Source: Paramicrobacterium agarici
GTDB taxonomy: Bacteria > Actinomycetota > Actinomycetes > Actinomycetales > Microbacteriaceae
Direction of reading: 5' to 3'
Assembly (NCBI RefSeq): GCF_002563955.1
Contig: NZ_PDJE01000001.1
Coordinates: 2,108,001-2,172,000 of the forward strand
DNA: 64,000 nucleotides
Each line of letters opens with the position of its first letter. Position 1 is the first letter of the stretch. Positions 41,028 to 48,820 of the stretch are shown piece by piece. A program made the position numbers and the translations under genes. Below the pieces are notes generated by a model. It searched no databases, was not told the DNA's origin, and was given only the letters and a program-made list of their open reading frames with translations.

Positions 41028-41321
41028 ATGACGCTCACATCACCCAGTAATCACTCCATACCACCGGCCGAAATCACCTCGCATAGAGGTGAGGTGAAAG
41101 CACAGCAGACAGCAGCGGCAAGCTATGAATTGCCGGACCTCCTAACCATCGACGACCTCGCAGCATACCTGCGAGTCTCCAAGCAGACCATCTACCACTG
41201 GAGGAAGACGGGCGGGGGACCCGTCGGCCACTACCTCGGAAAGCACCTCCGCTTCGCGAAGCCAGACATCGACGCGTGGCGCCAGAGTCTCCCTACGACG
41301 AGGGAGCTGACTCGTGGCTAG
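41028..41321 (+). CDS. Excisionase-like helix-turn-helix DNA-binding protein
   Basis: 97 residues from ATG 41028; a GTG at 41094 (after AGAGGTGAG) is an alternative start. The C-terminal half is a MerR/excisionase-type winged HTH: LLTIDDLAAYLRVSKQTIYHWRKTGGGP, then GKHLRFAKPDIDAW. These proteins direct integrase toward excision. It overlaps the integrase gene by eight bases, which suggests joint expression. Confidence 0.82.
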   Translation: MTLTSPSNHSIPPAEITSHRGEVKAQQTAAASYELPDLLTIDDLAAYLRVSKQTIYHWRKTGGGPVGHYLGKHLRFAKPDIDAWRQSLPTTRELTRG

Positions 41322-42519
41322 AGAGCAGATTCCAGCAGGCACGCACAGACGAGTGAAAACGACCCAGCTTGCAAATGGGTCATGGCGGGCACGGGCACAG
41401 TACAGACGGTACGACGGGGAACTCCGCGAAGCAAAAGCCCACGCTGAATCCGTTGACCGAGCTGAGGCGCGGCTGCGCGCTAAGATTGCCGACCGGATGG
41501 AGGACACGCATGCTCCGCGAGCAACGCCGCAGCAGCTCACTCCTGATTCGCCCTTCAGCGCCCTCTGCACCTCATATCTGGAGCAAGTGGAGAGGTACGA
41601 GGAAGGTCGACTGACCTCTCGCAAGGAGAACGCGCGCCTCATTCGGGCCCGAATCCTGCCGGCACTCGGAGCTCTCCCCATCCGGAGCGTTACGGCCGTG
41701 ATTGTAGCCGACTTCTATGACTCAGAGTACGACCACGCGAAAAGCCAAGCGCGCAATCTAATGACGGTCCTTCGTCAAATCTGCGACCGCGGACTCAGGC
41801 TCGGCCTAATGCGTAGCAACTTCGCACGAGAAATCAGACTGGCACCACGAAAGCGTAAGGAAATCTTCGCACCGTCGCCCATGGAGCTTGATGAGCTTCG
41901 CGACGCCATCGTCGCCTACCGAGAACGGCCCGGCCGGATGGGACCTCGTCCGAATGACTTGCTCGAACACGTCGTCGAAGTGATTCTCGGGACTTCCTGC
42001 CGCATCAGTGAAGCAGTGGGGCTACGCTGGGAGGATTTAGACCTCGCGTCGAGCGTACCTACCGTTAGTGTGGTTGGGCAGGTCATCGAAGGGCACCAGC
42101 AAGCCAAGCATTGGGCGCCGGTATTGAAGACCAGAACCTCGGCACGAGTCGTACCGATTCCTGACCATTTAGTGACAGTGCTCATGGAGCGCAAGCTGAG
42201 GGCGCGCGCTGGTAGCACGTACGTTTTCGAGACTAGCTCCGGGCGGTCCAATGGAGCGCAGGACGTTCATCGTGCCCTGCGGATTGTCCGAGAGTGGGCT
42301 GGTATTTCCGAAGAAGTGGTCCCACATTCTCTTCGTAAAGCTGTCGCGACGACGGTGAATGACATGGTCGGCTTGAAGGCCTCCGCGGCTGTCCTTGGAC
42401 ATTCAGAGTCCCGTGTGACCGAGGACTACTACGCGCGTCGAGCGCTCCACGCACCTGATGTGCGCTTCGCACTCGACGCGCTTGCTCCCGGGGCCTCACG
42501 CAGTGCTCCGGGCGAGTAG
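41314..42519 (+). CDS. Tyrosine site-specific integrase
   Basis: 401 residues from GTG 41314. An N-terminal SAM-like core-binding domain (about 70-170) precedes the catalytic domain. Catalytic residues are all present: Arg230 (SCRISEAVGLRWEDL), His338-x-x-Arg341 (HSLR), His363 (LGHS) and nucleophile Tyr372 (EDYYARR). It should integrate and excise the island at tRNA-Ala, 430 bases away. It looks intact and functional. Confidence 0.95.
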   Translation: MAREQIPAGTHRRVKTTQLANGSWRARAQYRRYDGELREAKAHAESVDRAEARLRAKIADRMEDTHAPRATPQQLTPDSPFSALCTSYLEQVERYEEGRLTSRKENARLIRARILPALGALPIRSVTAVIVADFYDSEYDHAKSQARNLMTVLRQICDRGLRLGLMRSNFAREIRLAPRKRKEIFAPSPMELDELRDAIVAYRERPGRMGPRPNDLLEHVVEVILGTSCRISEAVGLRWEDLDLASSVPTVSVVGQVIEGHQQAKHWAPVLKTRTSARVVPIPDHLVTVLMERKLRARAGSTYVFETSSGRSNGAQDVHRALRIVREWAGISEEVVPHSLRKAVATTVNDMVGLKASAAVLGHSESRVTEDYYARRALHAPDVRFALDALAPGASRSAPGE

Positions 42520-42591
42520 CCGTCCGCCGCATCTGTACAAGGGACGTGGACTTACGTGTGCCGCGCATAAACCCAGTGAGCAGAGGTAAAG

Positions 42592-42618
42592 TGAAGCGCC
42601 GCGGGTTTTCTGCCGCTG
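42592..42618 (+). repeat. Left inverted repeat of IS3-family element
   Basis: Begins TGAAGCGCCGC; 11 bases identical to the other end, then one mismatch, GGTTT shared, two mismatches and TGCCGC shared. Confidence 0.82.
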
Positions 42619-43587
42619 TTATGCGGGTTGCAGTTCTCGTGTGATTGCTGCGTAGTGGTCGGCCTCGTATTCGTTCGGGCTGATCATTCCGAGGCTACCG
42701 TGGAGGCGACGGTGGTTGTATCAGTCTGCCCATCCTGCGGTGGCGTATTCGACGTCTGAGATCGTCTTGTACGGGCCGTCGTGGAAGAGGCTGGTGCGGA
42801 TGCACTCGGTCTTGTAGATGCCGTTGATGCTCTCCATCAAAGCGTTATCGTATGCGTCACCGACGGTGCCGATCGAGGGCGCGATTCCGTCGCGTTCGAG
42901 CTTGTCGGTGAAGGCAATCGATGTGTATTGACTGCCGGCGTCTGAGTGCGCCCGTAGGCGACCGGGTTCGACGGGGCGGCCGGTCCGGTTGCGTTCCCAG
43001 AGCGCCATCCGCAACGGGATCATCACCAGGTCGGTATGCATGCTCGTTTGGGCGTGCCAGGCAACGATGCGCTGGGAGAAGACATCGACGATGAACGCGA
43101 CGTAGACCCAGCCTGTCCAACAGCGCACATACGTGAAATCCATCACCCAGGTGTGATCCGGACGCGGGGCGGTGAAGTCGCGATCCAGCAGGTCCCCGGC
43201 GCGTTTGCCGTCCTTGGACGGGATCGTCGTGCGGATACTCTTATCGCGGCGTGCTCCGCTGAGGCCCAGTAGCCGCATGGCCCGGTCGATCGCGCCCCAG
43301 GACGCGTCAGGAACCGTGGTGCGGCGGATCAGCGCGGTCATCTTCCGCCGGCCGTAGAGGCCCTCGGGCAGCATGACCCGGCGGCCATCAGGACGGGTGG
43401 TCCAGACGGCGGCTCGGACAGCGTCGACGACGATCGCGTCGGTGACGGTCCTGGCCGAGATGGTGCCCTTTCTCCAGGCACGATAGGTGCGCGCAGCGAT
43501 CTTCACGCCCTGCTCACGCAGGACCCGGCAGATCGACTCGACCGCGTGACCTTCGGCTCTCATCTGATCGATGAAGCCCATCATCAA
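42619..43587 (-). pseudogene. IS3-family transposase orfB with internal stop
   Basis: The rve-type integrase domain has the DDE triad Asp150 (WVMDFTY), Asp216 (HSDAGSQY) and Glu252 (ALMESINGIYKTE). A TGA at 42721-42723 follows WAD where relatives have Trp (WADWYN). Reading through it continues in frame with YNHRRLHGSLGMISPNEYEAD to a natural TAA at 42619-42621. So a single TGG-to-TGA change removes the last 34 residues, including the conserved YN-RRLHGSL motif. The catalytic residues lie before the stop, but loss of this tail probably inactivates the enzyme. Confidence 0.85.
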
Positions 43588-43895
43588 CGGTTGCGGGGGT
43601 CGAGTTCCCCCGCGAAGAAAGTTGTCGCCGCGCGCAAGATCGCGACGTCCTCGCGGAGCCTGCGGTTCTCGGCCTTGAGCTGCTTGATCTCAGCGGATTC
43701 TTCACTGGTCACGCCCGTGCGAGTGCCGTCATCGATCTCAGCTTGCTGCACCCACCGGCGCAGACTCTCGTGACCGACATTCACTTGACGGGCAACAGCC
43801 GCTATCGCGGCCGTCATAGACGGATACTCCGAAGCATGCTCGCGCACCAAACGCACAGCACGCTCCCTCGCAGCAGCATCGATCTTCTTCGGCAT
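43584..43895 (-). CDS. IS3-family transposase orfA (HTH protein)
   Basis: 103 residues. N-terminal helix-turn-helix (MTAAIAAVARQVNVGHESLRRWV) binds the IS ends, and a C-terminal leucine-zipper region (IKQLKAENRRLREDVAILRAA) multimerises. The stop overlaps the orfB start by four bases (ATGA-type), where IS3 elements make an OrfAB fusion by -1 frameshifting; an obvious A6G slippery site is not seen. Confidence 0.92.
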   Translation of the reverse strand: MPKKIDAAARERAVRLVREHASEYPSMTAAIAAVARQVNVGHESLRRWVQQAEIDDGTRTGVTSEESAEIKQLKAENRRLREDVAILRAATTFFAGELDPRNR

Positions 43896-43912
43896 GATGA
43901 CATCCTCTCAAC

Positions 43913-44071
43913 TCAAAAGAATGCGGCATCAAACCTGCGGCGCTTCATAGCACCGACCCAGAGGACCCACATTATGAAGAACCCGAACCCTGGTATGAAT
44001 GACACCGCGTAGGCGATAGCCGCGAGCACGACTCCTATGATGGCGAGCGGATTCAGAGGTGATTTCGTCAC
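43913..44071 (-). pseudogene. Small membrane protein gene cut off by the IS
   Basis: A GTG at 44071 opens a frame whose product has two short hydrophobic segments (NPLAIIGVVLAAIAYAVSF and GFGFFIMWVLWVGA). It then runs into the IS end at 43947 and stops inside it after RRRFDAAFF. The natural C-terminus was presumably replaced. At most 52 residues; low certainty that this was a gene. Confidence 0.35.
43921..43947 (-). repeat. Right inverted repeat of IS3-family element
   Basis: Inverted partner of 42592-42618; the outer end reads TGAAGCGCCGC on the minus strand. Confidence 0.82.
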
Positions 44072-44361
44072 GAAATCAGCCTATTGACGCAACTCGCGTG
44101 CTCACATCGCCCTATGCATTTTGTCCCACGAAGTGGGGCCGGTACGCCAACATCCCGCCCACGCCCAGTCTCCGGCCCGGAGGCCCGCACTCCGGCCCGA
44201 CCGAGGTGAAGATAATCCTCGTGATCGATAGTGGCTCCGTGCGCGCACAGGCTCAGCTAGCCGCGACCCATCACCATCCGAGCACATAATCTCACCCCGC
44301 GTCCCAACGGCAGGGCGCCCCGTAGCCGTAAAGCCCCGGGGCGCCCACGCTCCGCCTACGC
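44072..44361. other. Gene-poor stretch between IS flank and leftward operon
   Basis: About 290 bases with no convincing gene. It holds the GC-rich hairpin at 44313-44346 and, in its AT-richer part, no recognisable repeat or RNA. Confidence 0.4.
44313..44346 (-). terminator. Terminator of the leftward island operon
   Basis: GGGCGCCCCG (44313-44322) pairs perfectly with 44337-44346 around a 14-nt loop, just past the last leftward frame. Confidence 0.65.
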
Positions 44362-44490
44362 CTAGCGGCGCCGCCCCGTCTTCTTCCCGGCAGCGCGCCG
44401 TTCTCGGGCCGCCACGATGCGCTTGGTGAGCACCGCGATGATGCGCTCACGCAGGCTGGGTGGGGTAACCGCCGGAGGCAGGGGACACAC
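44362..44490 (-). CDS. Short basic protein or 3' gene remnant
   Basis: A GTG-started 42-residue frame ending before the operon terminator. The product is strongly basic and helical (LRERIIAVLTKRIVAARERRAAGKKTGRRR). It overlaps the end of the upstream 316-residue gene. It may be the tail of a once-longer gene or a real small protein; no family is recognised. Confidence 0.3.
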   Translation of the reverse strand: MCPLPPAVTPPSLRERIIAVLTKRIVAARERRAAGKKTGRRR

Positions 44491-45397
44491 CCGTGACAAG
44501 TGTCAGCCATTCAGTTTCATCGCCTGTAAGCATCATCTTCTTGAAGGATTCCAACTGCGTACGTTCCGCCTCAAAGTAGGCTGCCATCGATTCGGCAACG
44601 CTTGTGTTTCCATCGGACATGACAGCTTCTGCCCGGGTAACGAAACTGAGCAGATCCCAAAGAAGATGTTGCAGATCGAACCGTTGACCGTCGCGGATAA
44701 TGCTGGGAGCAATCGGAACATCCTCGGCCGCTGCTGAGATCATCGGATGGGTTGTGCGATAAGTGACGAGCTCCGCGCCATTCGCAAAGGCGGGCATCGG
44801 GTCTTCCCAATCGATCCAGTATTCGCCTGATCCACGGTTGCCGAAACGAACTCCGCTGAAGAGCATTACAAACTCCTCATCCACGGTTGTCTGTATGTCT
44901 ATGGGGCGACGGTGCTTATCTCGGTTATGAAACTCGCCGAGGAAGCGCGGAGCCGGGTTGCCGGTGACGAAAGGTTGCACAGAACGCAGCGCCTTCTTAT
45001 GGGGCTCGGACAGTAAACGGAGGTGGTGCTTACCGAGAGCGTCTTGCCACTGAGACTCATCAAAGACTATTGGGAAGTAGACCCGTCGTGCCTGCGGCTC
45101 CGTCAAAGGGACCTTCGAGTCAGCTGCAACTGCGTGAAACATCACTATGTCTAGAATTGACCTGGCGCGAAAGAGAATGGTGCTTACCCTGTCAGCCCAG
45201 CGGAACGGAACTAACTCGCCGCGGACACGCAGCCGGTAGACGGCTCTTCGGTTCCGATCAAATAGTCGAGGTTCGGCCTTGACGGAAACGCCACTCCGAT
45301 GGTGCTCGGCCGCCTCGCTCAAGAAATTGAACACCTCTTCGATGAGAACAATAAAGCGTTCGCGCCACGGGTCGTAACTGTTCTCTGGGTCTCCCAT
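44447..45397 (-). CDS. Hypothetical protein of the island operon
   Basis: 316 residues from ATG 45397, which has AAAGGAG 5 bases upstream; an upstream in-frame extension lacks a ribosome site. The sequence is a globular mix of charged helices with a RARSILDIVMFHAV helix early and an FLGEFHNRDKHRRP segment near the middle. The N-D-K-H-R motif resembles helical HEPN/AbiV-like or DUF-type proteins only superficially. Function not recognised. Codon use is less GC-biased than the core genes. Confidence 0.6.
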   Translation of the reverse strand: MGDPENSYDPWRERFIVLIEEVFNFLSEAAEHHRSGVSVKAEPRLFDRNRRAVYRLRVRGELVPFRWADRVSTILFRARSILDIVMFHAVAADSKVPLTEPQARRVYFPIVFDESQWQDALGKHHLRLLSEPHKKALRSVQPFVTGNPAPRFLGEFHNRDKHRRPIDIQTTVDEEFVMLFSGVRFGNRGSGEYWIDWEDPMPAFANGAELVTYRTTHPMISAAAEDVPIAPSIIRDGQRFDLQHLLWDLLSFVTRAEAVMSDGNTSVAESMAAYFEAERTQLESFKKMMLTGDETEWLTLVTGVSPASGGYPTQPA

Positions 45398-45490
45398 TGG
45401 CGCTCCTTTGTTAGCGGCAATCGTCACTGTATGGCGCATTACACGCCTCATGCTAGCGGTCCGGCGATCGACGGTCACTCGAGGAACTCG

Positions 45491-46237
45491 TCACGGTCTT
45501 TGATTCCCATGCGGCGACGCTTTGCGAGTACGGTACGCAGAAATTCTCACCGTCAGCCAAGCAATGATCCCGCGTCTCTGCCCAGATGTTGGCTCCTCTG
45601 CTCTGCCGACCGCGCGGCCTACCTGTGAGCTTGTGTAGCGGGAATTGGCTGCCGCGGATCGTTGACGATGCGCATGGACGAACGAGGCGGGCAAGCACAC
45701 CCGGCTATAGGCCAGAAGTGTGGCTTGGTAACCTCGCAGACTTCCGTAGCCATGCTTACGCATCACTGCTGCGGTGTGCAGGTCCGATTGTTCGACGGCT
45801 GAATCCGCGGCATCGAAAGTGTCCAGGAGTCTCTTGACTTTGACTTGGTGCTCCCCACGCTCGCGCGCCTCGAGATACGCTCGTCCAGCCTCCGTCCGAG
45901 CGGTCAGAGCCCGCCCGTGCTGCGCATCTAGCTTCTGCACCATGGGCACAAGCCGGAGCGCATCACGATAGGCAATGCCCACGCGAACGCCCTCCGGGAA
46001 TGCGGAGGCCGCATAAGCCTCAGCTTTGCTCGGCGGCCCTGAGTAGTCCGGATCCAGCTCAGAGATGAGGTCCTCGATATCCTCGGCAGGTTCATCGCCG
46101 CTTGAGCCGCCGCCACCGCCGAGGATTTCCGCCATCTCGTCATCGCCTTCGCGGACTCCGTGCCTGGCCCGAGCCCCGGCCTGCGTGCGCGGTGTCCATG
46201 CGCAACGGCGGCCGCCTTCATTCTGTGATCTGCACAT
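45491..46237 (-). CDS. Hypothetical protein with MCRSxxEGGRRC N-terminus
   Basis: 248 residues from ATG 46237, with GAGGAGGAC 8 bases upstream and overlapping the previous gene by 20 bases. It opens MCRSQNEGGRRC, a short two-cysteine motif I know from many actinobacterial plasmid and island proteins of unknown role. A Gly-rich acidic linker is followed by a helical region (residues 75-165, TARTEAGRAYLEARERG). The last third is basic and poorly structured, so the true end might be affected by degeneration. Confidence 0.55.
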   Translation of the reverse strand: MCRSQNEGGRRCAWTPRTQAGARARHGVREGDDEMAEILGGGGGSSGDEPAEDIEDLISELDPDYSGPPSKAEAYAASAFPEGVRVGIAYRDALRLVPMVQKLDAQHGRALTARTEAGRAYLEARERGEHQVKVKRLLDTFDAADSAVEQSDLHTAAVMRKHGYGSLRGYQATLLAYSRVCLPASFVHAHRQRSAAANSRYTSSQVGRAVGRAEEPTSGQRRGIIAWLTVRISAYRTRKASPHGNQRP

Positions 46238-46595
46238 CGGAGTCCTCCTCGATGTCTTCCGCGAGGGCGGCAGCCTCGAAGATCGTGTGAATTGTCGAGT
46301 CGCTGCAGCGCAGGATCTTGTACCAGACGCATGTGCTCTCGGAATCGGCTTCGACGCCTCCGCAGTAGATGATCGCGGCCAGCGCGGCCAATTCATCGGC
46401 GTCTCCCGCCGTGACTGTCAGCTGAGGCGTGATCCGCACCTCAGGCGGTGAGGCATCGGCCAGCAGCGCGGCCGCATCGATTCGAAGACGGCCGGCGAAG
46501 ACGCCGCCTCCTTCGCCGTCGCTGGCCCATGCGGTGACCGGCCACCCGGTCTGATCTTTGACGGCTACAACGAGCCGGGGGAGATGTGAGGCCAT
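46218..46595 (-). CDS. Hypothetical small protein of the island operon
   Basis: 125 residues from ATG 46595 with AAAGGAG 7 bases upstream. Predicted alpha/beta fold with an acidic C-terminus (AEDIEEDSDVQITE). No recognised family. It overlaps the next gene by 20 bases, which indicates translational coupling in a leftward operon. Confidence 0.6.
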   Translation of the reverse strand: MASHLPRLVVAVKDQTGWPVTAWASDGEGGGVFAGRLRIDAAALLADASPPEVRITPQLTVTAGDADELAALAAIIYCGGVEADSESTCVWYKILRCSDSTIHTIFEAAALAEDIEEDSDVQITE

Positions 46596-46649
46596 GGTCT
46601 GCTCCTTTAGGTAGTGGCCGGACTCTCGACGTCCCGGCTCTACCACCTC

Positions 46650-46877
46650 CTATGCGGCGGAATCCGCGCCCGTGGCCGAAGCCACCTCCACACCGGCCAC
46701 GAATCTAGCAATCCGAGCGGCCACCGCATCCTCATGACCGCGGCCACGCAAATCATTGGCCAGGAATTCCGCGAGGATCACGCACAGGCCCTCATCCGGC
46801 TTCTCACCGGCCACCCACGCGCGCCCATCAGCCGCCCATTCTTTAATCAGCGCCCGGGCCGAATCCGGCCAGGGCAC
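46650..46877 (-). CDS. Hypothetical small protein of the island operon
   Basis: 75 residues from a GTG that overlaps the end of the upstream frameshifted gene by 31 bases. Helical (SARALIKEWAADGRAWVAG, CVILAEFLANDL). Function unknown; part of the leftward unknown-gene operon. Confidence 0.55.
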   Translation of the reverse strand: MPWPDSARALIKEWAADGRAWVAGEKPDEGLCVILAEFLANDLRGRGHEDAVAARIARFVAGVEVASATGADSAA

Positions 46878-47948
46878 GCCCCGACCGCGTCCCGAAGACG
46901 GCGCGCCAGCGCCGAAGCGTCCCGACGCCGGGCCGCACGCGCATCGCGGACGGCCCGCACTTCGGCGAGGCGGGCCATGGTCACGGTTCGTTGCTCGGTG
47001 AGCTGCTCCTCACGCTCGGTCCGCACATCTCTGGCTATTGGATCAGCATCCTCGAGAAGGTCAGTAAGTGGCCGGGTCCCGAGGCCCGGCAGTTCGCGCA
47101 CGAGTGCCTGCTTGAGTTGCCCCCATTGCCTGACGCCGAATGGAGCTTCGGCCGCCCTGACACCGAGGCTGTCGTAGAGGAGCCGCAGCCAGGCGCGGAG
47201 ACCTAGGCCGGGGTTGTAGGCCCAGCCGGGGCGGCGTGCTGTGCGAATGGCATCGGCAAGGTCATCACCTTCGATGCCCATGGCCAGTGCCTCGACGGTA
47301 GCTTTGTGCTCCCACGCGACATCTCCGGCCTCGCGCGGCAGCCGACCGAGCCGCCAGCGCCGTGAGAGGCCAATAGTGCCGACGTGGCGAATCCAGCCTG
47401 CCTCCTTGAGGAGCCTGAGCACCTTCCCGGATGTTTCGATCGTGCAATCCATCTGGACCGCGAGCCACGTCGATGTCACAAGAACCGCGCTCGAGCCGTC
47501 TTCATCAATGCATTCGAGAAGTCGTTGGCCGATGATGGCGAAGCCGATGCGTGCTTTGCTTTCGTCGCCTTTTGTCCATCCGTATTGCTCGCGGTCTACC
47601 GGTGCCGCGAGCCGCCCCACAATCCGCCGCGCCACTGCCATCCGCGCGTCAGCATGGTCACCCACGCCGGGAGCGAGCGGTGAGCGGGAGAGGTGCGCAC
47701 TGGCAGCAGCCAGGAGCGCGTGAGCGCTGGCCAGCGGCAGCAGCGCAGGAGCCGTATCGGGCGCGACCCGGAGGACAGCGGATCGCACTGTGGACGGCTC
47801 GTATCCGAGGGCGAGGCCGCGGACAAGCCCGGTCCGAGCACGAGCGGCCGGAGTGCCAGCAGTGGAGCGGCCCAGAGTCAGGCGCAGCTGAGCATCGAGA
47901 GAGTCGGTATCTACCGCAGGGGGGAGGAGTGGCAGTGAATGAGACCAT
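46847..47948 (-). pseudogene. Winged-helix-like mobile-element protein, frameshifted at a G6 tract
   Basis: An ATG at 47948 with AGAAAGG 6 bases upstream starts MVSFTATPPP and then goes out of frame at a run of six G (47919-47924 on the plus strand). Removing one base of that run joins it in frame to AVDTDSLDAQLRLTLGRS and the long downstream frame, giving about 366 residues. The main part has a DNA-binding-like segment (MDCTIETSGKVLRLLKEAGWIRHVG) in the style of winged-helix replication or regulatory proteins of actinobacterial plasmids. Without the repair the long frame has only a late GTG (47788) with no ribosome site. Either a real frameshift or a homopolymer sequencing error. Confidence 0.6.
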
Positions 47949-48337
47949 GAGAAGCCTTTCTGTAGAAGAACAATTCCTCAGGGCGGCCGGCAGGCTTGCC
48001 GAGAGGCCGTCCCAGAGGGGACATCGTTTTGCATAGATGTAAATGCGGCAAAGGGGTCCTGCGCACCCCGCCTCCGCTCCGCTCCGGCGGGCGCAGCCGC
48101 CACGGCACGGCCCGATTTCGAAGCGAGCCGGCCCGTCATTCGGGCCGAAGGCGTGACGCATGCGGGACGACGGCGTTGCGTGAGGCGCGAGGGACGAGCG
48201 CCGGTAGCGTGCCGAAGCACTGCGGAGACGAGCAGGCGACGGGGCGAGACGCTGATGCTTAAGGGAGTGCCGGTGCGGGGCTCGTGACTGGGATACCGGA
48301 GGGCCTGGGTCTCTAGAGCGTTCTTGATAAGCAGAAA

Positions 48338-48361
48338 GAGGAGCAGGAAATCCTGCTCCTC
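48338..48361. terminator. Perfect palindromic hairpin
   Basis: 11-bp arms (48338-48348 and 48351-48361) around a two-base centre. It could terminate transcription coming from the non-coding region. Confidence 0.55.
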
Positions 48362-48381
48362 CGTTTGCGATTCAATCTCTT

Positions 48382-48405
48382 GAGGGCCCGAAGGGCCCTC
48401 TCTTT
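48382..48405 (+). terminator. Hairpin with T-rich tail
   Basis: GAGGGCCC (48382-48389) pairs with GGGCCCTC (48393-48400) over a three-base loop, followed by TCTTT. A plausible rightward intrinsic terminator, implying a transcript from the upstream non-coding stretch. Confidence 0.6.
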
Positions 48406-48444
48406 GGGTCTTCACCCAACGCTCTCCTGCGATATGAATCTCCT

Positions 48445-48663
48445 ATGTATGCACCCGTATTTGATCTTCTCTATGGCCTGGCCGTTCTCCTCATCGTTGG
48501 GGTGGGAATCTTCGTCAACTACTGGGTGATGAGGATGGCGGTTCGGCACGGCGTTCAAGACGCGACCGAGCATGAGCGCGTTCGACGGGTCACCGCTGCT
48601 TACGAGAAGATGATTGCGGACGAGGACTCCAATGAGCTCGGTGAACGGGACCACGAGTTGTAG
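48445..48663 (+). CDS. Small single-pass membrane protein
   Basis: 72 residues. One N-terminal membrane helix (7-30, DLLYGLAVLLIVGVGIFVNYWV) and a charged helical C-terminus. There is no Shine-Dalgarno; TATGAA seven bases before the ATG could be a -10 box of a leaderless transcript. Function unknown. Confidence 0.55.
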   Translation: MYAPVFDLLYGLAVLLIVGVGIFVNYWVMRMAVRHGVQDATEHERVRRVTAAYEKMIADEDSNELGERDHEL

Positions 48664-48820
48664 TCTCGAAGAGGAAAACCCTTCGTGTCACGCGGGAAAG
48701 CAGAGATGTCAGTCCCAGCGCGTGACGTCTTGAACGATTCATGGTCTTCCAGCACGAGCGCCTGGCGCGGAGAGGAGCAACTCTCCTTTCCTTCCGCGAC
48801 AGACGCTCGTGGTCGATCTG

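Larger units (their letters stand above)
42592..43947 (-). mobile_element. IS3-family insertion sequence (1356 bp)
   Basis: Two overlapping reading frames (orfA, orfB) on the minus strand are bounded by imperfect inverted repeats. The left repeat starts TGAAGCGCCGCGGGTTT at 42592 and the right one, read inward from 43947, starts TGAAGCGCCGCAGGTTT; a TGCCGC block also matches a few bases further in. No 3-4 bp target duplication is visible (flanks end AAG and begin TAG), so flanking sequence may have been altered. The transposase carries a premature stop, so the copy is probably inactive on its own. Confidence 0.88.
47949..48444. other. Non-coding 0.5-kb region between divergent island genes
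   Basis: No convincing gene in about 500 bases. It contains GC-rich inverted repeats (for example TGCGC...GCGCA around 48059-48096 and GGCCCGTCATTCGGGCC-like at 48132-48148) and two hairpins at its right end. Its position between the leftward unknown operon and a rightward gene would suit an origin, a transfer site or a small RNA, but none can be demonstrated. Confidence 0.4.

Noticed and set aside
42588..43951. Target-site duplication around the IS
   Set aside because: Bases outside the inverted repeats (AAG on the left, TAG on the right) do not match over 3-4 positions.
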